This document shows, piece after piece, positions 1-7,812 of a DNA stretch of 39,068 nucleotides; the stretch's first letter is position 1, and the number at the start of each line of letters is the position of its first letter. Source of the stretch: a virus; the IMG/VR virus record IMGVR_UViG_3300025418_001130, positions 1 through 39,068 of that record; one strand, written 5' to 3'. A program made the position numbers and the translations under genes. The notes under the pieces are model-generated. The model saw only the letters and a program-made list of their open reading frames with translations. It was not told where the DNA came from and ran no database searches.

Positions 1-1869
1 GAGGATGAGAATCGCCGTGAGACATGGGGTGAAACTGTAGACCGCTACTTTAACTTTATGGTAATTCAGTTGCGTGAAAAGCATGGCTATGTTCCAGACG
101 ATAAGATTCTTGCAGAACTTCGTGATGTAGTTTTTAATCGTAACGTAATGCCATCTATGCGTTCTGTAATGACCGCAGGACCAGCATTAGAAAGAGAGAA
201 CGTTTCTGGATATAACTGTGCATTTCTTCCTGTAGATAATGCTCGTTCATTTGATGAAGCAATGTATATTCTTATGTGCGGCACTGGTGTTGGATTCTCT
301 GTTGAGTATAAGTACATCAACAAACTCCCCGCCCTTCCAGAAACACTTGAGAAGTCATCAACCACTGTTATTGTTGGAGACTCTAAGGAAGGCTGGGCAA
401 AGGCTTATAGAGAGCTTCTAGGTCTTTTGTGGGCAGGACAAATCCCACAGATTGATATCAGCAAGGTTCGCCCATCAGGTGCTCGTTTAAAGACAATGGG
501 CGGAAGATCATCTGGGCCACAACCACTAGTAAATCTATTTGATTTTACAATTCAAGTATTTAAGGGAGCACTCGGTCGTCAACTAAAGCCAATTGAAGCT
601 CACGACATTATGTGTAAGATTGGTGAAGTTGTTGTAGTCGGTGGAGTTCGCCGTTCTGCCATGATTTCACTTTCAAATATTAATGATATTGAAATGGCAC
701 AAGCAAAGGCAGGTAACTGGTGGGAGAAGAACTCTCAACGTGCTTTGTCAAATAACTCTGTTGCATATTCTCGCAAGCCAGAGATGCAGCAGTTTATTGC
801 AGAGTGGAAATCACTTTATGATTCTAAATCTGGAGAAAGAGGAATTTACAATGTGGCAGCAGCCCAAGCCCAAGCAGCAAAGTACGGAAGACGTAGTGCA
901 GATATTCACTACGGAACTAACCCTTGCTCAGAAATTATCCTACGCCCTTATCAGTTTTGTAATCTTTCAGAAGTCGTACTTCGTGAAAAAGATACAATTG
1001 AAGATGTCACAAATAAAGTCCGTCTTGCATCCATTCTAGGAACATGGCAATCAACTCTTACAGACTTTAAGTACATCCGTAAGATTTGGAAAGACAATAC
1101 CGAAGAAGAGCGTCTACTTGGAGTTTCACTTACTGGACAATTTGGACATAAGTTCTTTTCTGGACAAGAGGGACTAGATAAGCTTGGAGATATTCTTGAT
1201 CATCTTCGTCAATGGGCAGTAGATGTTAATATTGTAGAGGCAGAGAAAATTGGGATTCCCGCCTCAGCAGCAGTTACTTGCGTTAAGCCTTCGGGCACAG
1301 TGTCCCAATTGGTCGGGGTGTCTTCAGGAATGCATGCATGGCATTCAGATTACTATATTCGTACAGTTCGTGGGGACAAGAAAGACCCAATTACTCAGTT
1401 TTTAAAGGATTCAGGTATTCCTGCAGAAGATGATGTAATGAAGCCAAATGATACAACTGTATTTTCGTTTCCAGTAAAAGCACCAAAGCATGCTATTACT
1501 AGAGATAAGCTAACAGCAATTCAACAACTTGAAGTTTGGCTTACATATCAGAGACACTGGTGTGAGCATAAGCCTTCCATTACAGTATCTGTAAAAGAAG
1601 ATGAGTGGATGGAAGTTGGAGCATGGGTATATAAGCATTTTGATGAGGTTTCTGGAATTTCATTCCTTCCATACTCAGAGCACACATATGTTCAGGCTCC
1701 ATACCAAGAGGTTACAAAGGACCAGTATGAAGATATGCTTTCAAAAATGCCTAAGAGCATTAATTGGACTGCATTATCCATGTATGAGCTAGAAGACACT
1801 ACAACTGGAACCCAGGCATTAGCATGCGTTTCTGGTGAATGTGAAATTGTAGATATTGGCGGAAACTGA
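1..1869 (+). CDS. nrdJ: Adenosylcobalamin-dependent (class II, monomeric) ribonucleoside-triphosphate reductase, 5'-truncated
   Basis: Reduces ribonucleotides to deoxyribonucleotides for phage DNA synthesis in the cytoplasm. The frame is open from base 1, and the residues before the first ATG at 58 (RRETWGETVDRYF) already look like reductase N-terminal sequence, so the gene starts upstream of the window. Counting from base 1, the chemistry residues are all visible: C73 in SGYNCAF, C309 in NPCSEI, C320 in QFCNLSE, and a C-terminal shuttle pair C609-x4-C614 (CVSGEC). The 11-residue spacing of the second and third cysteines and the CxxxxC tail match Lactobacillus leichmannii RTPR. The CVKPSGTVSQL and SGMHAWHSDYYIRTVRG blocks are also typical of that group. 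By family numbering recalled from RTPR, the C73-C309 interval is about 50 residues short, so this is a compact viral form. No intein or intron interrupts it. A promoter-like -10 overlaps its stop codon. Confidence 0.95.
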   Translation, partial: EDENRRETWGETVDRYFNFMVIQLREKHGYVPDDKILAELRDVVFNRNVMPSMRSVMTAGPALERENVSGYNCAFLPVDNARSFDEAMYILMCGTGVGFSVEYKYINKLPALPETLEKSSTTVIVGDSKEGWAKAYRELLGLLWAGQIPQIDISKVRPSGARLKTMGGRSSGPQPLVNLFDFTIQVFKGALGRQLKPIEAHDIMCKIGEVVVVGGVRRSAMISLSNINDIEMAQAKAGNWWEKNSQRALSNNSVAYSRKPEMQQFIAEWKSLYDSKSGERGIYNVAAAQAQAAKYGRRSADIHYGTNPCSEIILRPYQFCNLSEVVLREKDTIEDVTNKVRLASILGTWQSTLTDFKYIRKIWKDNTEEERLLGVSLTGQFGHKFFSGQEGLDKLGDILDHLRQWAVDVNIVEAEKIGIPASAAVTCVKPSGTVSQLVGVSSGMHAWHSDYYIRTVRGDKKDPITQFLKDSGIPAEDDVMKPNDTTVFSFPVKAPKHAITRDKLTAIQQLEVWLTYQRHWCEHKPSITVSVKEDEWMEVGAWVYKHFDEVSGISFLPYSEHTYVQAPYQEVTKDQYEDMLSKMPKSINWTALSMYELEDTTTGTQALACVSGECEIVDIGGN

Positions 1870-1875
1870 TAAAAT
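1867..1875 (+). promoter_or_regulatory. Extended -10 promoter (TGA-TAAAAT) for the fibre region
   Basis: TGA plus TAAAAT overlaps the reductase stop codon. The same element recurs before 12411 and 14503. A start site about 7 bases downstream would leave a short leader carrying AGGGGTG before the ATG at 1896. No clear -35 was seen. Confidence 0.45.
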
Positions 1876-1895
1876 AGTCTATATAGGGGTGTCAA

Positions 1896-2243
1896 ATGTC
1901 TGTTAAAGAAACTAATACAAGCGTAGTCCAGGGGGATACCTGGGATGCAGTTATATATGTTACAGATTCAGTAGGCAACCCTATAGATTTTTCACAAGGA
2001 TATACCTTTTTTATGGAGGTAAGAGATAGAGATGGCGGGCACATAGTTTGTGCTACCGCATCTGTTGGGGATGGAATAACAGTCATTGGATTAGGAACAA
2101 TATCTGTAAAGCTAACCCCTACAAAAACAAAAAACTTTGTTTTGCCAAAATCTAAGTATCAAATTATATCTGTAGATTCATTCCAAAATAGAAAAACTCT
2201 TGCACAGGGATGGTTTGATGTTGAAGCAGGTTTAATTTCATAA
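1896..2243 (+). CDS. Small virion or baseplate-type protein (BppU-N-like beta domain)
   Basis: 115 residues. It begins with a VQGDTWDAVIYVTDSVGNP-type strand pattern followed by MEVRDRDG and a SVKLTPTKTK segment. This order (QGDT, a domain-opening 'dsxGnPidf', then 'mevRd') is common to small beta-rich proteins beside phage tail-fibre genes and resembles the N-terminal domain of BppU baseplate proteins. That family name is a resemblance, not an established match. The SD is AGGGGTG, about 5 bases before ATG. Its stop overlaps the next start as TAATG, so the two are probably translationally coupled. It may attach or organise the collagen and glycine-rich protein encoded next. Confidence 0.55.
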   Translation: MSVKETNTSVVQGDTWDAVIYVTDSVGNPIDFSQGYTFFMEVRDRDGGHIVCATASVGDGITVIGLGTISVKLTPTKTKNFVLPKSKYQIISVDSFQNRKTLAQGWFDVEAGLIS

Positions 2244-3385
2244 TGACAGATAATATTTACGTAACGCTACAAAATACAAATATTGAAGTTTCAACCCCAG
2301 GATATCAAGGGCCAAGAGGTTTTCAGGGTGTGCAAGGTAATATTGGAAATACTGGAATTCAAGGCGTTCAAGGTATTTTAGGTTTACAAGGATACCAAGG
2401 CTTGCAAGGTTTTCAGGGAAATAGTGGTATACAGGGTTTGCAAGGCTTACAAGGAACTAAGTTTTTAGAGTATGGAAATCTTTCTGATTTGCCGCAGAAC
2501 CCCCCAGTTGGATTATATTATTATGCTCAAGATATAGACAAAATGCTTTTTAGTGGCATTAATGGATGGAATAAGGTTTCTTCAACACCCGTCATTTTTA
2601 CTTCGGGTGGTACATTAACATCAGACTCAACATACTATTACAGAACATTTACTGATAGCGGAACATTTTCTATTTTAAATGGTTCTTTAAATGTTCAAAT
2701 ACTTGCAATTGCAGGTGGTGGTAGTGGAGGATATAGTTCAATAGGCGGTGGCGGTGCTGGAGGAGTTGTTTATCAACAAACAAATCTTTCTCACAATTCC
2801 TACAATGTTATTGTTGGCTCAGGTGGCTCAGGAGGAAATGCTGGTTCAAATTCAGACGTCTTAAATCCAAGTTCAAATAGCGTATTATCATCACCCGCAT
2901 TGGGAGGCGGAAGTTATTATCAACCCAACGGTGGCTCTGGGGTAGGAGATGGTGGTTTGGGAACGCCTGGTCAAGGATACAATGGTGGAGACAATCACGA
3001 TGCTGGAGGCGGCGGTGCTGGAGGAGTTGGTGGAGAAGGATATTATTCTTATGGAAGACCTGGTGGCGGAAATGGTGGTCCAGGAACACATGCATATTCT
3101 GATTGGGCGTCAGCAACAAATACTGGTGTAAATGGTGGATATGCTGGAGGTGGCGGCGGATGTGGAGTTGACTATGATTATGTAGGTGCAGTTCATGGTT
3201 CAGCAACTGATGGAGGAGGACATGGAGGATTAAATTATCCATGGTACTTTACTTATTCACAACCAGGTACAGCAAATACTGGCGGTGGTGGTGGCGGAAC
3301 AGGTGGGGATCCATCGTATGGCGTAGGCTCTGGCGGTTCAGGAATAGTAATCATTAGATATTTAAAGTCTGATGCAGGAATTTAA
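2243..3385 (+). CDS. Hybrid collagen-like and glycine-rich tail adhesin
   Basis: 380 residues, start coupled to the previous stop (TAATG). Residues about 18-73 form Gly-X-Gln collagen-like triplets (GVQGNIGNTGIQGVQG and similar). A short spacer leads to the module GGTLTSDSTYYYRTFT near residue 120. After that comes a long glycine-rich domain (GGGGAGG and GGGGGGTGG runs) ending in GGSGIVIIRYLKSDAGI. The spacer, glycine-rich body and C-terminus are shared with the four tandem genes at 11469-15552, so this is the fifth member of that family, fused to a collagen stalk in place of their short N-terminal module. Glycine-rich loops of this sort build receptor-binding tips in T-even type gp38 adhesins. 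A receptor-binding role here is inference. Confidence 0.8.
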   Translation: MTDNIYVTLQNTNIEVSTPGYQGPRGFQGVQGNIGNTGIQGVQGILGLQGYQGLQGFQGNSGIQGLQGLQGTKFLEYGNLSDLPQNPPVGLYYYAQDIDKMLFSGINGWNKVSSTPVIFTSGGTLTSDSTYYYRTFTDSGTFSILNGSLNVQILAIAGGGSGGYSSIGGGGAGGVVYQQTNLSHNSYNVIVGSGGSGGNAGSNSDVLNPSSNSVLSSPALGGGSYYQPNGGSGVGDGGLGTPGQGYNGGDNHDAGGGGAGGVGGEGYYSYGRPGGGNGGPGTHAYSDWASATNTGVNGGYAGGGGGCGVDYDYVGAVHGSATDGGGHGGLNYPWYFTYSQPGTANTGGGGGGTGGDPSYGVGSGGSGIVIIRYLKSDAGI

Positions 3386-3389
3386 TAGC

Positions 3390-3419
3390 TTTACATAAGC
3401 TTAGTAGTTAAGGTATACT
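3390..3419 (+). promoter_or_regulatory. Sigma70-type promoter, leaderless start
   Basis: TTTACA at 3390-3395, an 18-base spacer, and TATACT at 3414-3419. The expected start site falls on the A of the ATG at 3426, and no Shine-Dalgarno lies between. This is the best two-box promoter in the window and predicts a leaderless transcript. Confidence 0.7.
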
Positions 3420-3425
3420 TTAAAA

Positions 3426-4436
3426 ATGAATTTAGTTCATAAATCAGTTCAAGCTGGTGGCAAACTTGCACCCCTTGTAATTAAAGAGGGTCTTAGTAAA
3501 GGCACTGGACTCATGAATCCATCTATATTCATAGATGATGATGGTGAAATAATTGTAAATCTTAGACATGTCAATTATTCTCTATACCATTCAGAAAAAG
3601 ATATGATGTTTCCATCAGCTTGGGGACCTTTGGCATATCTTCATCCAGAAAAAGATATGAATCTTAGAACATATAATTACCTATGTAAACTAGATAAAGA
3701 TCTTAATCTTACAGATTATACTTTGGTTGATACTACAGCTCTTGACATCCCGCCCGTTTGGGAGTTTGTTGGACTTGAGGATGCACGAGTTGTAAAGTGG
3801 GATGGAAAATATTATTTAGCGGGAGTTCGCAGAGATACAAAGCCAAATGGTGAAGGAAGAATGGAGCTTTCCGAGATTGAGCTAGATAAAGTTAATTGGA
3901 AAGCTAAAGAAATATCAAGATTTAGAATACCAGCGCCAGGGAAAAATAACTCATATTGTGAAAAAAATTGGTATCCAATTATTGATAAACCATATCATTT
4001 TGTTAAATGGACTTCTCCTACAGAAATAGTAAAAGTATCGTTAGACGATCAAGTAGGATGTGAGCAGGTATCTGAAAAGAAAACATTCCCAACTTTGTTT
4101 GATCAAAGAGGCGGATCTCAGATGATTCCGTGGAATGAATATTACATCTCAATATCTCATGAAGTAAATTTGTTTAATAACTATCTAGTTCAAAAAAATG
4201 GTGTATATAGACATAGGTTATGTGTGTGGGACTCTGAATATAATCTTGTTGGCCTTTCCCCCGAAAACTTTTCATTTCTTGATGCACATATTGAATTTTG
4301 TGCAGGAGCAGCAAAACTAGGTGATGATTTGCTTGTAACATTTGGATTTAGTGATAATGCAGCATTTGTTCTTAAAGTTCCAAATACTGTAGTTGAGTCA
4401 ATGATAAGAGAGGCTTTGGCATATGGCAACAATTGA
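3426..4436 (+). CDS. GH130-like five-bladed beta-propeller protein
   Basis: 336 residues without a signal peptide. Blade-like repeats include NPSIFIDDDGEIIVNLRHVNY near residue 31 and the signature GLEDARVVKWDGKYY at 116-130, which resembles the GxEDPRv..dGxYY motif of GH130 and related glycosidase propellers. The RxVNY element is typical of propellers encoded beside glycosyltransferases in viruses. The protein may bind or process host or virion glycans. Whether it is catalytic cannot be judged, because the usual proline of the EDPR box is alanine. It has its own leaderless promoter, overlaps the TPR gene by 14 bases, and lies inside the tail-fibre cluster. Arginine codons are mostly AGA. A purely structural propeller is the alternative. 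Confidence 0.7.
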   Translation: MNLVHKSVQAGGKLAPLVIKEGLSKGTGLMNPSIFIDDDGEIIVNLRHVNYSLYHSEKDMMFPSAWGPLAYLHPEKDMNLRTYNYLCKLDKDLNLTDYTLVDTTALDIPPVWEFVGLEDARVVKWDGKYYLAGVRRDTKPNGEGRMELSEIELDKVNWKAKEISRFRIPAPGKNNSYCEKNWYPIIDKPYHFVKWTSPTEIVKVSLDDQVGCEQVSEKKTFPTLFDQRGGSQMIPWNEYYISISHEVNLFNNYLVQKNGVYRHRLCVWDSEYNLVGLSPENFSFLDAHIEFCAGAAKLGDDLLVTFGFSDNAAFVLKVPNTVVESMIREALAYGNN

Positions 4437-4986
4437 AGAATTAATTGAATCAGCTTCTTCAGATATGCTTAACCCAGAGCATAATTTTAAGATTGCAAGG
4501 GCATATGAAGAAATTGGTCAAACTGCAGCAGCTATGTCATTTTATCTAAGAACTGCAGAATATGGATACAATACACACCCTATATTGGTGTATAGTTCAT
4601 TGATTAGAATTTCTTACTGTGTACTTGATCAATCTGGCAGAGAACATACATTAGAAAATTCTTTGCTTCAAGCCATTCAATATATGCCAGCTAGACCAGA
4701 GGCTTATTTTGTCTTGTCCCGCCAATATGAAAGAACCCAGAAATGGCAAGAGTGCTACACATTTGCTGAGCTTGGATTAATGTATACAAACAGGATGGAG
4801 CAGCTTCCAGTTAATGTTGAATATCCAGGGTCATATGCTCTTCTTTTTGAGAAAGCTGTAAGCGGCTGGTGGCGGGGAAGAAAAAATGAGTCACTATCAA
4901 TTTTTAATGAACTCCTAGCCCAAGATATAGCTCCAGAGTATCGCTCATCCATAGAATATAATTTGTCAATTATAGGCCAAAAATAA
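4423..4986 (+). CDS. TPR-like helical repeat protein
   Basis: 187 residues of predicted helical repeats. One TPR-like unit is FKIARAYEEIGQTAAAMSFY near residue 22. Another runs through RPEAYFVLSRQYE near residue 91, and a third occupies the C-terminal helices. These repeats resemble the TPR tails fused to some viral glycosyltransferases, but no glycosyltransferase domain is present. The start overlaps the propeller gene by 14 bases in another frame, which suggests co-translation and a joint function, perhaps in glycan recognition or modification. No catalytic motif was seen. Confidence 0.6.
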   Translation: MATIEELIESASSDMLNPEHNFKIARAYEEIGQTAAAMSFYLRTAEYGYNTHPILVYSSLIRISYCVLDQSGREHTLENSLLQAIQYMPARPEAYFVLSRQYERTQKWQECYTFAELGLMYTNRMEQLPVNVEYPGSYALLFEKAVSGWWRGRKNESLSIFNELLAQDIAPEYRSSIEYNLSIIGQK

Positions 4987-5004
4987 CGGATTTTATAAGT
5001 ACTT

Positions 5005-5013
5005 TGGTATACT
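5005..5013 (+). promoter_or_regulatory. Extended -10 promoter (TGG-TATACT), near-leaderless
   Basis: TGG plus TATACT lies 9 bases before the ATG at 5023. The predicted leader is about 3 bases and contains no Shine-Dalgarno. Confidence 0.6.
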
Positions 5014-5022
5014 TATATCGTC

Positions 5023-6600
5023 ATGACAAGCAACCCTAGTAATACGCCCAAGGGTTTTAGATACCCTATCTACTCAGATTCACCAGATGTCCCTAGAGAC
5101 TTAGGCAACCTGGCATCTGATATTGATGCATATTTAAGCGTAAATAAGGGGCCAGGATATTTAGTATATTCATACTCAACAATTAATTTTGCAACGGGGA
5201 GCCAAACATTTTTAACCCCAATAGTTATAACAGCTGGTAGTACGTACAACCCACAAGGAAGTGGAGCCTACATAGCTGGAGATCGTGTAAGAATAATAAA
5301 TAATTCAAACACTTCTCAATATATGGAAGGTTTTATTACATCAGTAACTACAAATACAAATATTGTAGTAAACATTGATATTGTAAATGGTTCAGGCTCA
5401 TCTTCAAGCTGGACATTTTCTGTTACTGGTCTTCAAGGCGTTCAAGGACCTCAAGGTACTCAAGGTGTTCAAGGACTTCAAGGTAGACAAGGCGTACAGG
5501 GAGTACAAGGACCTCAAGGCACTCAAGGCGTTCAAGGAACGCAAGGTACTCAGGGATTACAAGGACCTCAAGGTACTCAAGGAGTTCAGGGGCCTCAAGG
5601 CACTCAAGGAGTTCAGGGGCCTCAAGGCACTCAAGGAGTTCAAGGACCTCAAGGAACTCAGGGCGTACAGGGTCCACAAGGTACTCAAGGCGTTCAAGGA
5701 ACTCAGGGCGTTCAAGGAACTCAAGGTACTCAAGGAGTTCAGGGGCCTCAAGGCACTCAAGGAGTTCAAGGACCTCAAGGAACTCAGGGCGTACAGGGTC
5801 CACAAGGTACTCAAGGCATTCAAGGAACTCAGGGCGTACAGGGTCCACAAGGTACTCAAGGCGTTCAAGGAACTCAGGGCGTACAGGGTCCACAAGGTAC
5901 TCAAGGCGTTCAAGGACTACAAGGATCTCAAGGTACTCAAGGTACTCAAGGCTTTGGATATGCTCAGCTTCAAGGTATTCAAGGTTTGCAGGGATTGCAA
6001 GGTACTCAAGGTACTCAAGGCTTTGGATATGCTCAGCTTCAAGGTATTCAAGGTTTGCAGGGATTGCAAGGAAATGCATCAACACACGCATTTGGCACTA
6101 CACCTCCACCAAATCCAGCAATAGGTCAATCATGGGTAAATACAAATGATGGAAGAACCTATACTTGGGATGGAACTGAATGGTTTGAAACTTATGATAA
6201 TTTAAGTGGTCTTCAAGGAATTCAGGGATTATTAGGCTTACAGGGAACATTTGGGCCACAAGGGATACAGGGTATACAGGGCAACCAGGGAATTCAAGGA
6301 ACACAAGGACTTACTGGATTTTATGCAGCTAGTGTTTCTTCTAATATAACACTATCTAAATTTACTAATTATTTTGTAGATACAACAGCTGCTAGAACAT
6401 TAACTCTTCCAGCTACCGCCGCACTTGGGGATGAACTTCATATATTTGATATATCTGGAAGTGCAGCTATAAACAATATAACTGTAAATAATAATGGATT
6501 AAATATAAATGGGGTTTCACAAACTTTAGTAATTGATAAGAATTATGCAGGAGTAGTATTAATTTATACAGGTTCAACCTATGGATGGAGAGTGTCATAA
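5023..6600 (+). CDS. Collagen-like tail fibre protein (long Gly-X-Gln stalk)
   Basis: 525 residues. The N-terminal ~140 residues form an attachment-like domain (PKGFRYPIYSDSPDVPRDLG, then a beta-rich part). Residues about 141-350 are nearly uninterrupted Gly-X-Gln triplets (GVQGPQGTQ) that should form a collagen-type triple helix. A small WVNTNDGRTYTWDGTEW module follows at about 370-390, then more triplets, then a ~95-residue C-terminal beta domain that could trimerise or bind receptor. Gln almost always fills the third triplet position and proline is limited to the second. The DNA shows a 9-base period and a perfect 69-base tandem duplication. The next gene starts in the stop codon (TAATG). 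Confidence 0.85.
   Translation: MTSNPSNTPKGFRYPIYSDSPDVPRDLGNLASDIDAYLSVNKGPGYLVYSYSTINFATGSQTFLTPIVITAGSTYNPQGSGAYIAGDRVRIINNSNTSQYMEGFITSVTTNTNIVVNIDIVNGSGSSSSWTFSVTGLQGVQGPQGTQGVQGLQGRQGVQGVQGPQGTQGVQGTQGTQGLQGPQGTQGVQGPQGTQGVQGPQGTQGVQGPQGTQGVQGPQGTQGVQGTQGVQGTQGTQGVQGPQGTQGVQGPQGTQGVQGPQGTQGIQGTQGVQGPQGTQGVQGTQGVQGPQGTQGVQGLQGSQGTQGTQGFGYAQLQGIQGLQGLQGTQGTQGFGYAQLQGIQGLQGLQGNASTHAFGTTPPPNPAIGQSWVNTNDGRTYTWDGTEWFETYDNLSGLQGIQGLLGLQGTFGPQGIQGIQGNQGIQGTQGLTGFYAASVSSNITLSKFTNYFVDTTAARTLTLPATAALGDELHIFDISGSAAINNITVNNNGLNINGVSQTLVIDKNYAGVVLIYTGSTYGWRVS
5433..6069 (+). repeat. Collagen-coding 9-base and 27-base repeat tract
   Basis: CAAGG recurs every 9 bases, with a higher-order 27-base unit encoding GTQGVQGPQ. 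The period is a multiple of three, so copy-number change would lengthen or shorten the stalk without a frameshift. Confidence 0.9.
5932..6069 (+). repeat. Perfect 69-base tandem duplication (two copies)
   Basis: 5932-6000 and 6001-6069 are identical base for base and encode the same 23 residues, including the non-collagen interruption FGYAQL. Silent identity implies a very recent duplication. Confidence 0.95.
6214..6301 (+). repeat. 88-base direct repeat, copy 1
   Basis: Identical base for base to 7936-8023 in the next collagen-like gene. Codes for a collagen-like segment with the interruption LLGLQGTFGPQG. Confidence 0.95.
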
Positions 6601-7547
6601 TGTCATTAAGTTATAGTTCAATTTTTGGTGGGTCGGGAGTTGCACAAACAGTAACAGCATCATCCCCCGCAACACTTTATACTTCAGCAGTGACACTGGT
6701 TCCAGGAACATATACTGTTACTTGTGTGTCAAGCACAAACACTGTTGTTGATTTTTATAATGGTACAACATTACTTGCTACAGCTACAACAGTCTCAGGT
6801 TCAGTTTCTGTTAATATTGGCTCAAATGCAACAAAAATTGAATATTATACAAATACTGGCTCAAACGTAGTAATTAGTATTCAATTGACTGGACAATCAA
6901 TAGCTAGCATATCTGGAACTCTTTATACTTATACTTCAAGTCAGGTGGTCCCACTTGTTGGAAATGGTTTTTGTGTATTAGTAGGCGGCGGCGGTAACGG
7001 AGGCTCTTGTTGGGTTAATGGGTCAAACACACCTTCACCAGGCGGTGGCGGCGGTGCAGCTTCAATTGTATTTGGAAGACAAGCATTAAACGGATCAACT
7101 TCGCTAGTTATTGGAAATAGTGGAGGAGGAACATCAACCTTTGGAACATTAACTGCAACAGGCGGAGCAAACGGAGTTAGCGGAAGCGGTGGCGCTAGCA
7201 ATGCTGGAGGTTCTGCTGGAAATCTTGGCGGAACAGGTGGAACTGGTGCAGCAATTGGAACAAATGCTACAGCAACATCTGCAATAAGCACATTAAATCT
7301 ATTGTTTACACAAGGAACAACTGGCGGTGGCGGCGGCGGAGGATGTGGACTAAATAGCTCTTATACTGGTGGTAGCGGAGCAGGTAGTGGAGTTGGCACT
7401 GGCGGCGGTGGTGGAGGATACTATGGTGGTCCAGGAGGAAATGGAACTGGTTACGGATCTGGCGGTGGCGGCGGCGGTGCGACAAGCGTTTATTCTGGAT
7501 ACTCTGGTGGTCTAGGAGGATCAGGTGTTTTGTATGTCATTATGTAA
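6600..7547 (+). CDS. Glycine-rich adhesin-like protein with beta-sandwich N-terminus
   Basis: 315 residues from the ATG at 6600, which overlaps the previous stop (TAATG) and follows a GGAGAG Shine-Dalgarno. An in-frame ATG at 6585 lacks these features. Residues about 1-115 are serine/threonine/valine-rich beta sequence. The rest is glycine-rich (GGGGNGG, PGGGGGAAS, GGGGGGGCG, GGGGGGYYGGPGG), ending in GGLGGSGVLYVIM. That ending is a diverged form of the GGSGIVIVRY terminus of the four tandem genes downstream. The family likely forms polyglycine-type loops in a receptor-binding tip, by analogy with T-even gp38; this is inference. Confidence 0.75.
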   Translation: MSLSYSSIFGGSGVAQTVTASSPATLYTSAVTLVPGTYTVTCVSSTNTVVDFYNGTTLLATATTVSGSVSVNIGSNATKIEYYTNTGSNVVISIQLTGQSIASISGTLYTYTSSQVVPLVGNGFCVLVGGGGNGGSCWVNGSNTPSPGGGGGAASIVFGRQALNGSTSLVIGNSGGGTSTFGTLTATGGANGVSGSGGASNAGGSAGNLGGTGGTGAAIGTNATATSAISTLNLLFTQGTTGGGGGGGCGLNSSYTGGSGAGSGVGTGGGGGGYYGGPGGNGTGYGSGGGGGGATSVYSGYSGGLGGSGVLYVIM

Positions 7548-7559
7548 TAAGGAGATAAA

Positions 7560-7775
7560 ATGGATTTTGCGGTAATTCAAAATGATGTTGTTGTAAATTT
7601 AATTGTTGCTGAAACAAAAGAAATTGCTGAAGAAGTAACAGGAAATCTTTGTGTTGAATTTTCAAAAGAGAATCATCCTTTGATAGGTTGGGCTTATAAC
7701 TCTATATCTGGAGAATTTATATCTCCTCCTCCAGCGGAAGTAAAGGTAGAAACGCCCTTAGCATCAACCATGTAA
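7560..7775 (+). CDS. Small tail-associated protein of unknown function
   Basis: 71 residues. It begins MDFAVIQNDVVVNLIVAETKE and has IGWAYNSISGEFISPPP near the end. The pattern 'viqngvVvNlivAe ... iGW.Y....g.F..P' is widespread in small proteins next to phage tail-fibre genes and suggests a fibre-associated or chaperone role, not proven. A strong SD AAGGAG sits 5 bases before the start, in the string AAGGAGATAAAATGG, which is repeated before the gene at 15826. Confidence 0.7.
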   Translation: MDFAVIQNDVVVNLIVAETKEIAEEVTGNLCVEFSKENHPLIGWAYNSISGEFISPPPAEVKVETPLASTM

Positions 7776-7797
7776 ATGGTTTTATTTAAAAATAAAG

Positions 7798-7808
7798 TAT
7801 AATGGAGG
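7798..7808 (+). promoter_or_regulatory. -10 box TATAAT followed at once by GGAGG
   Basis: TATAAT at 7798-7803 and GGAGG at 7804-7808, with ATG at 7813. A start site 7 bases past the -10 would leave the Shine-Dalgarno out of the mRNA. Either the gene is leaderless from this promoter, or the SD serves read-through transcripts from upstream. Confidence 0.45.
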
Positions 7809-7812
7809 TATA

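Noticed and set aside
58-1869. ATG at 58 as the true start of the reductase
   Set aside because: The frame is open to base 1 with reductase-like residues (RRETWGETVDRYF) before it.
1-1869. Intein or group I intron in the reductase
   Set aside because: Catalytic blocks are contiguous at close to family spacing with no inserted splicing motifs.
2808-3242. Minus-strand frame rich in His and Leu
   Set aside because: It is the complement of GGT/GGA glycine codons in the adhesin gene; no start signal and no recognisable domain.
5433-6069. Regular short repeats that could suggest a CRISPR array
   Set aside because: Repeats are 9 and 27 bases, contiguous, in frame, and encode Gly-X-Gln; there are no spacers.
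5387-6124. Long open frames in other phases and on the minus strand across the collagen tract
   Set aside because: The 9-base period lets all phases stay open; the products are low-complexity shadows without ribosome sites.
6585-7547. ATG at 6585 as start of the glycine-rich gene
   Set aside because: The ATG at 6600 has a correctly spaced GGAGAG and the TAATG overlap used by several neighbouring genes.
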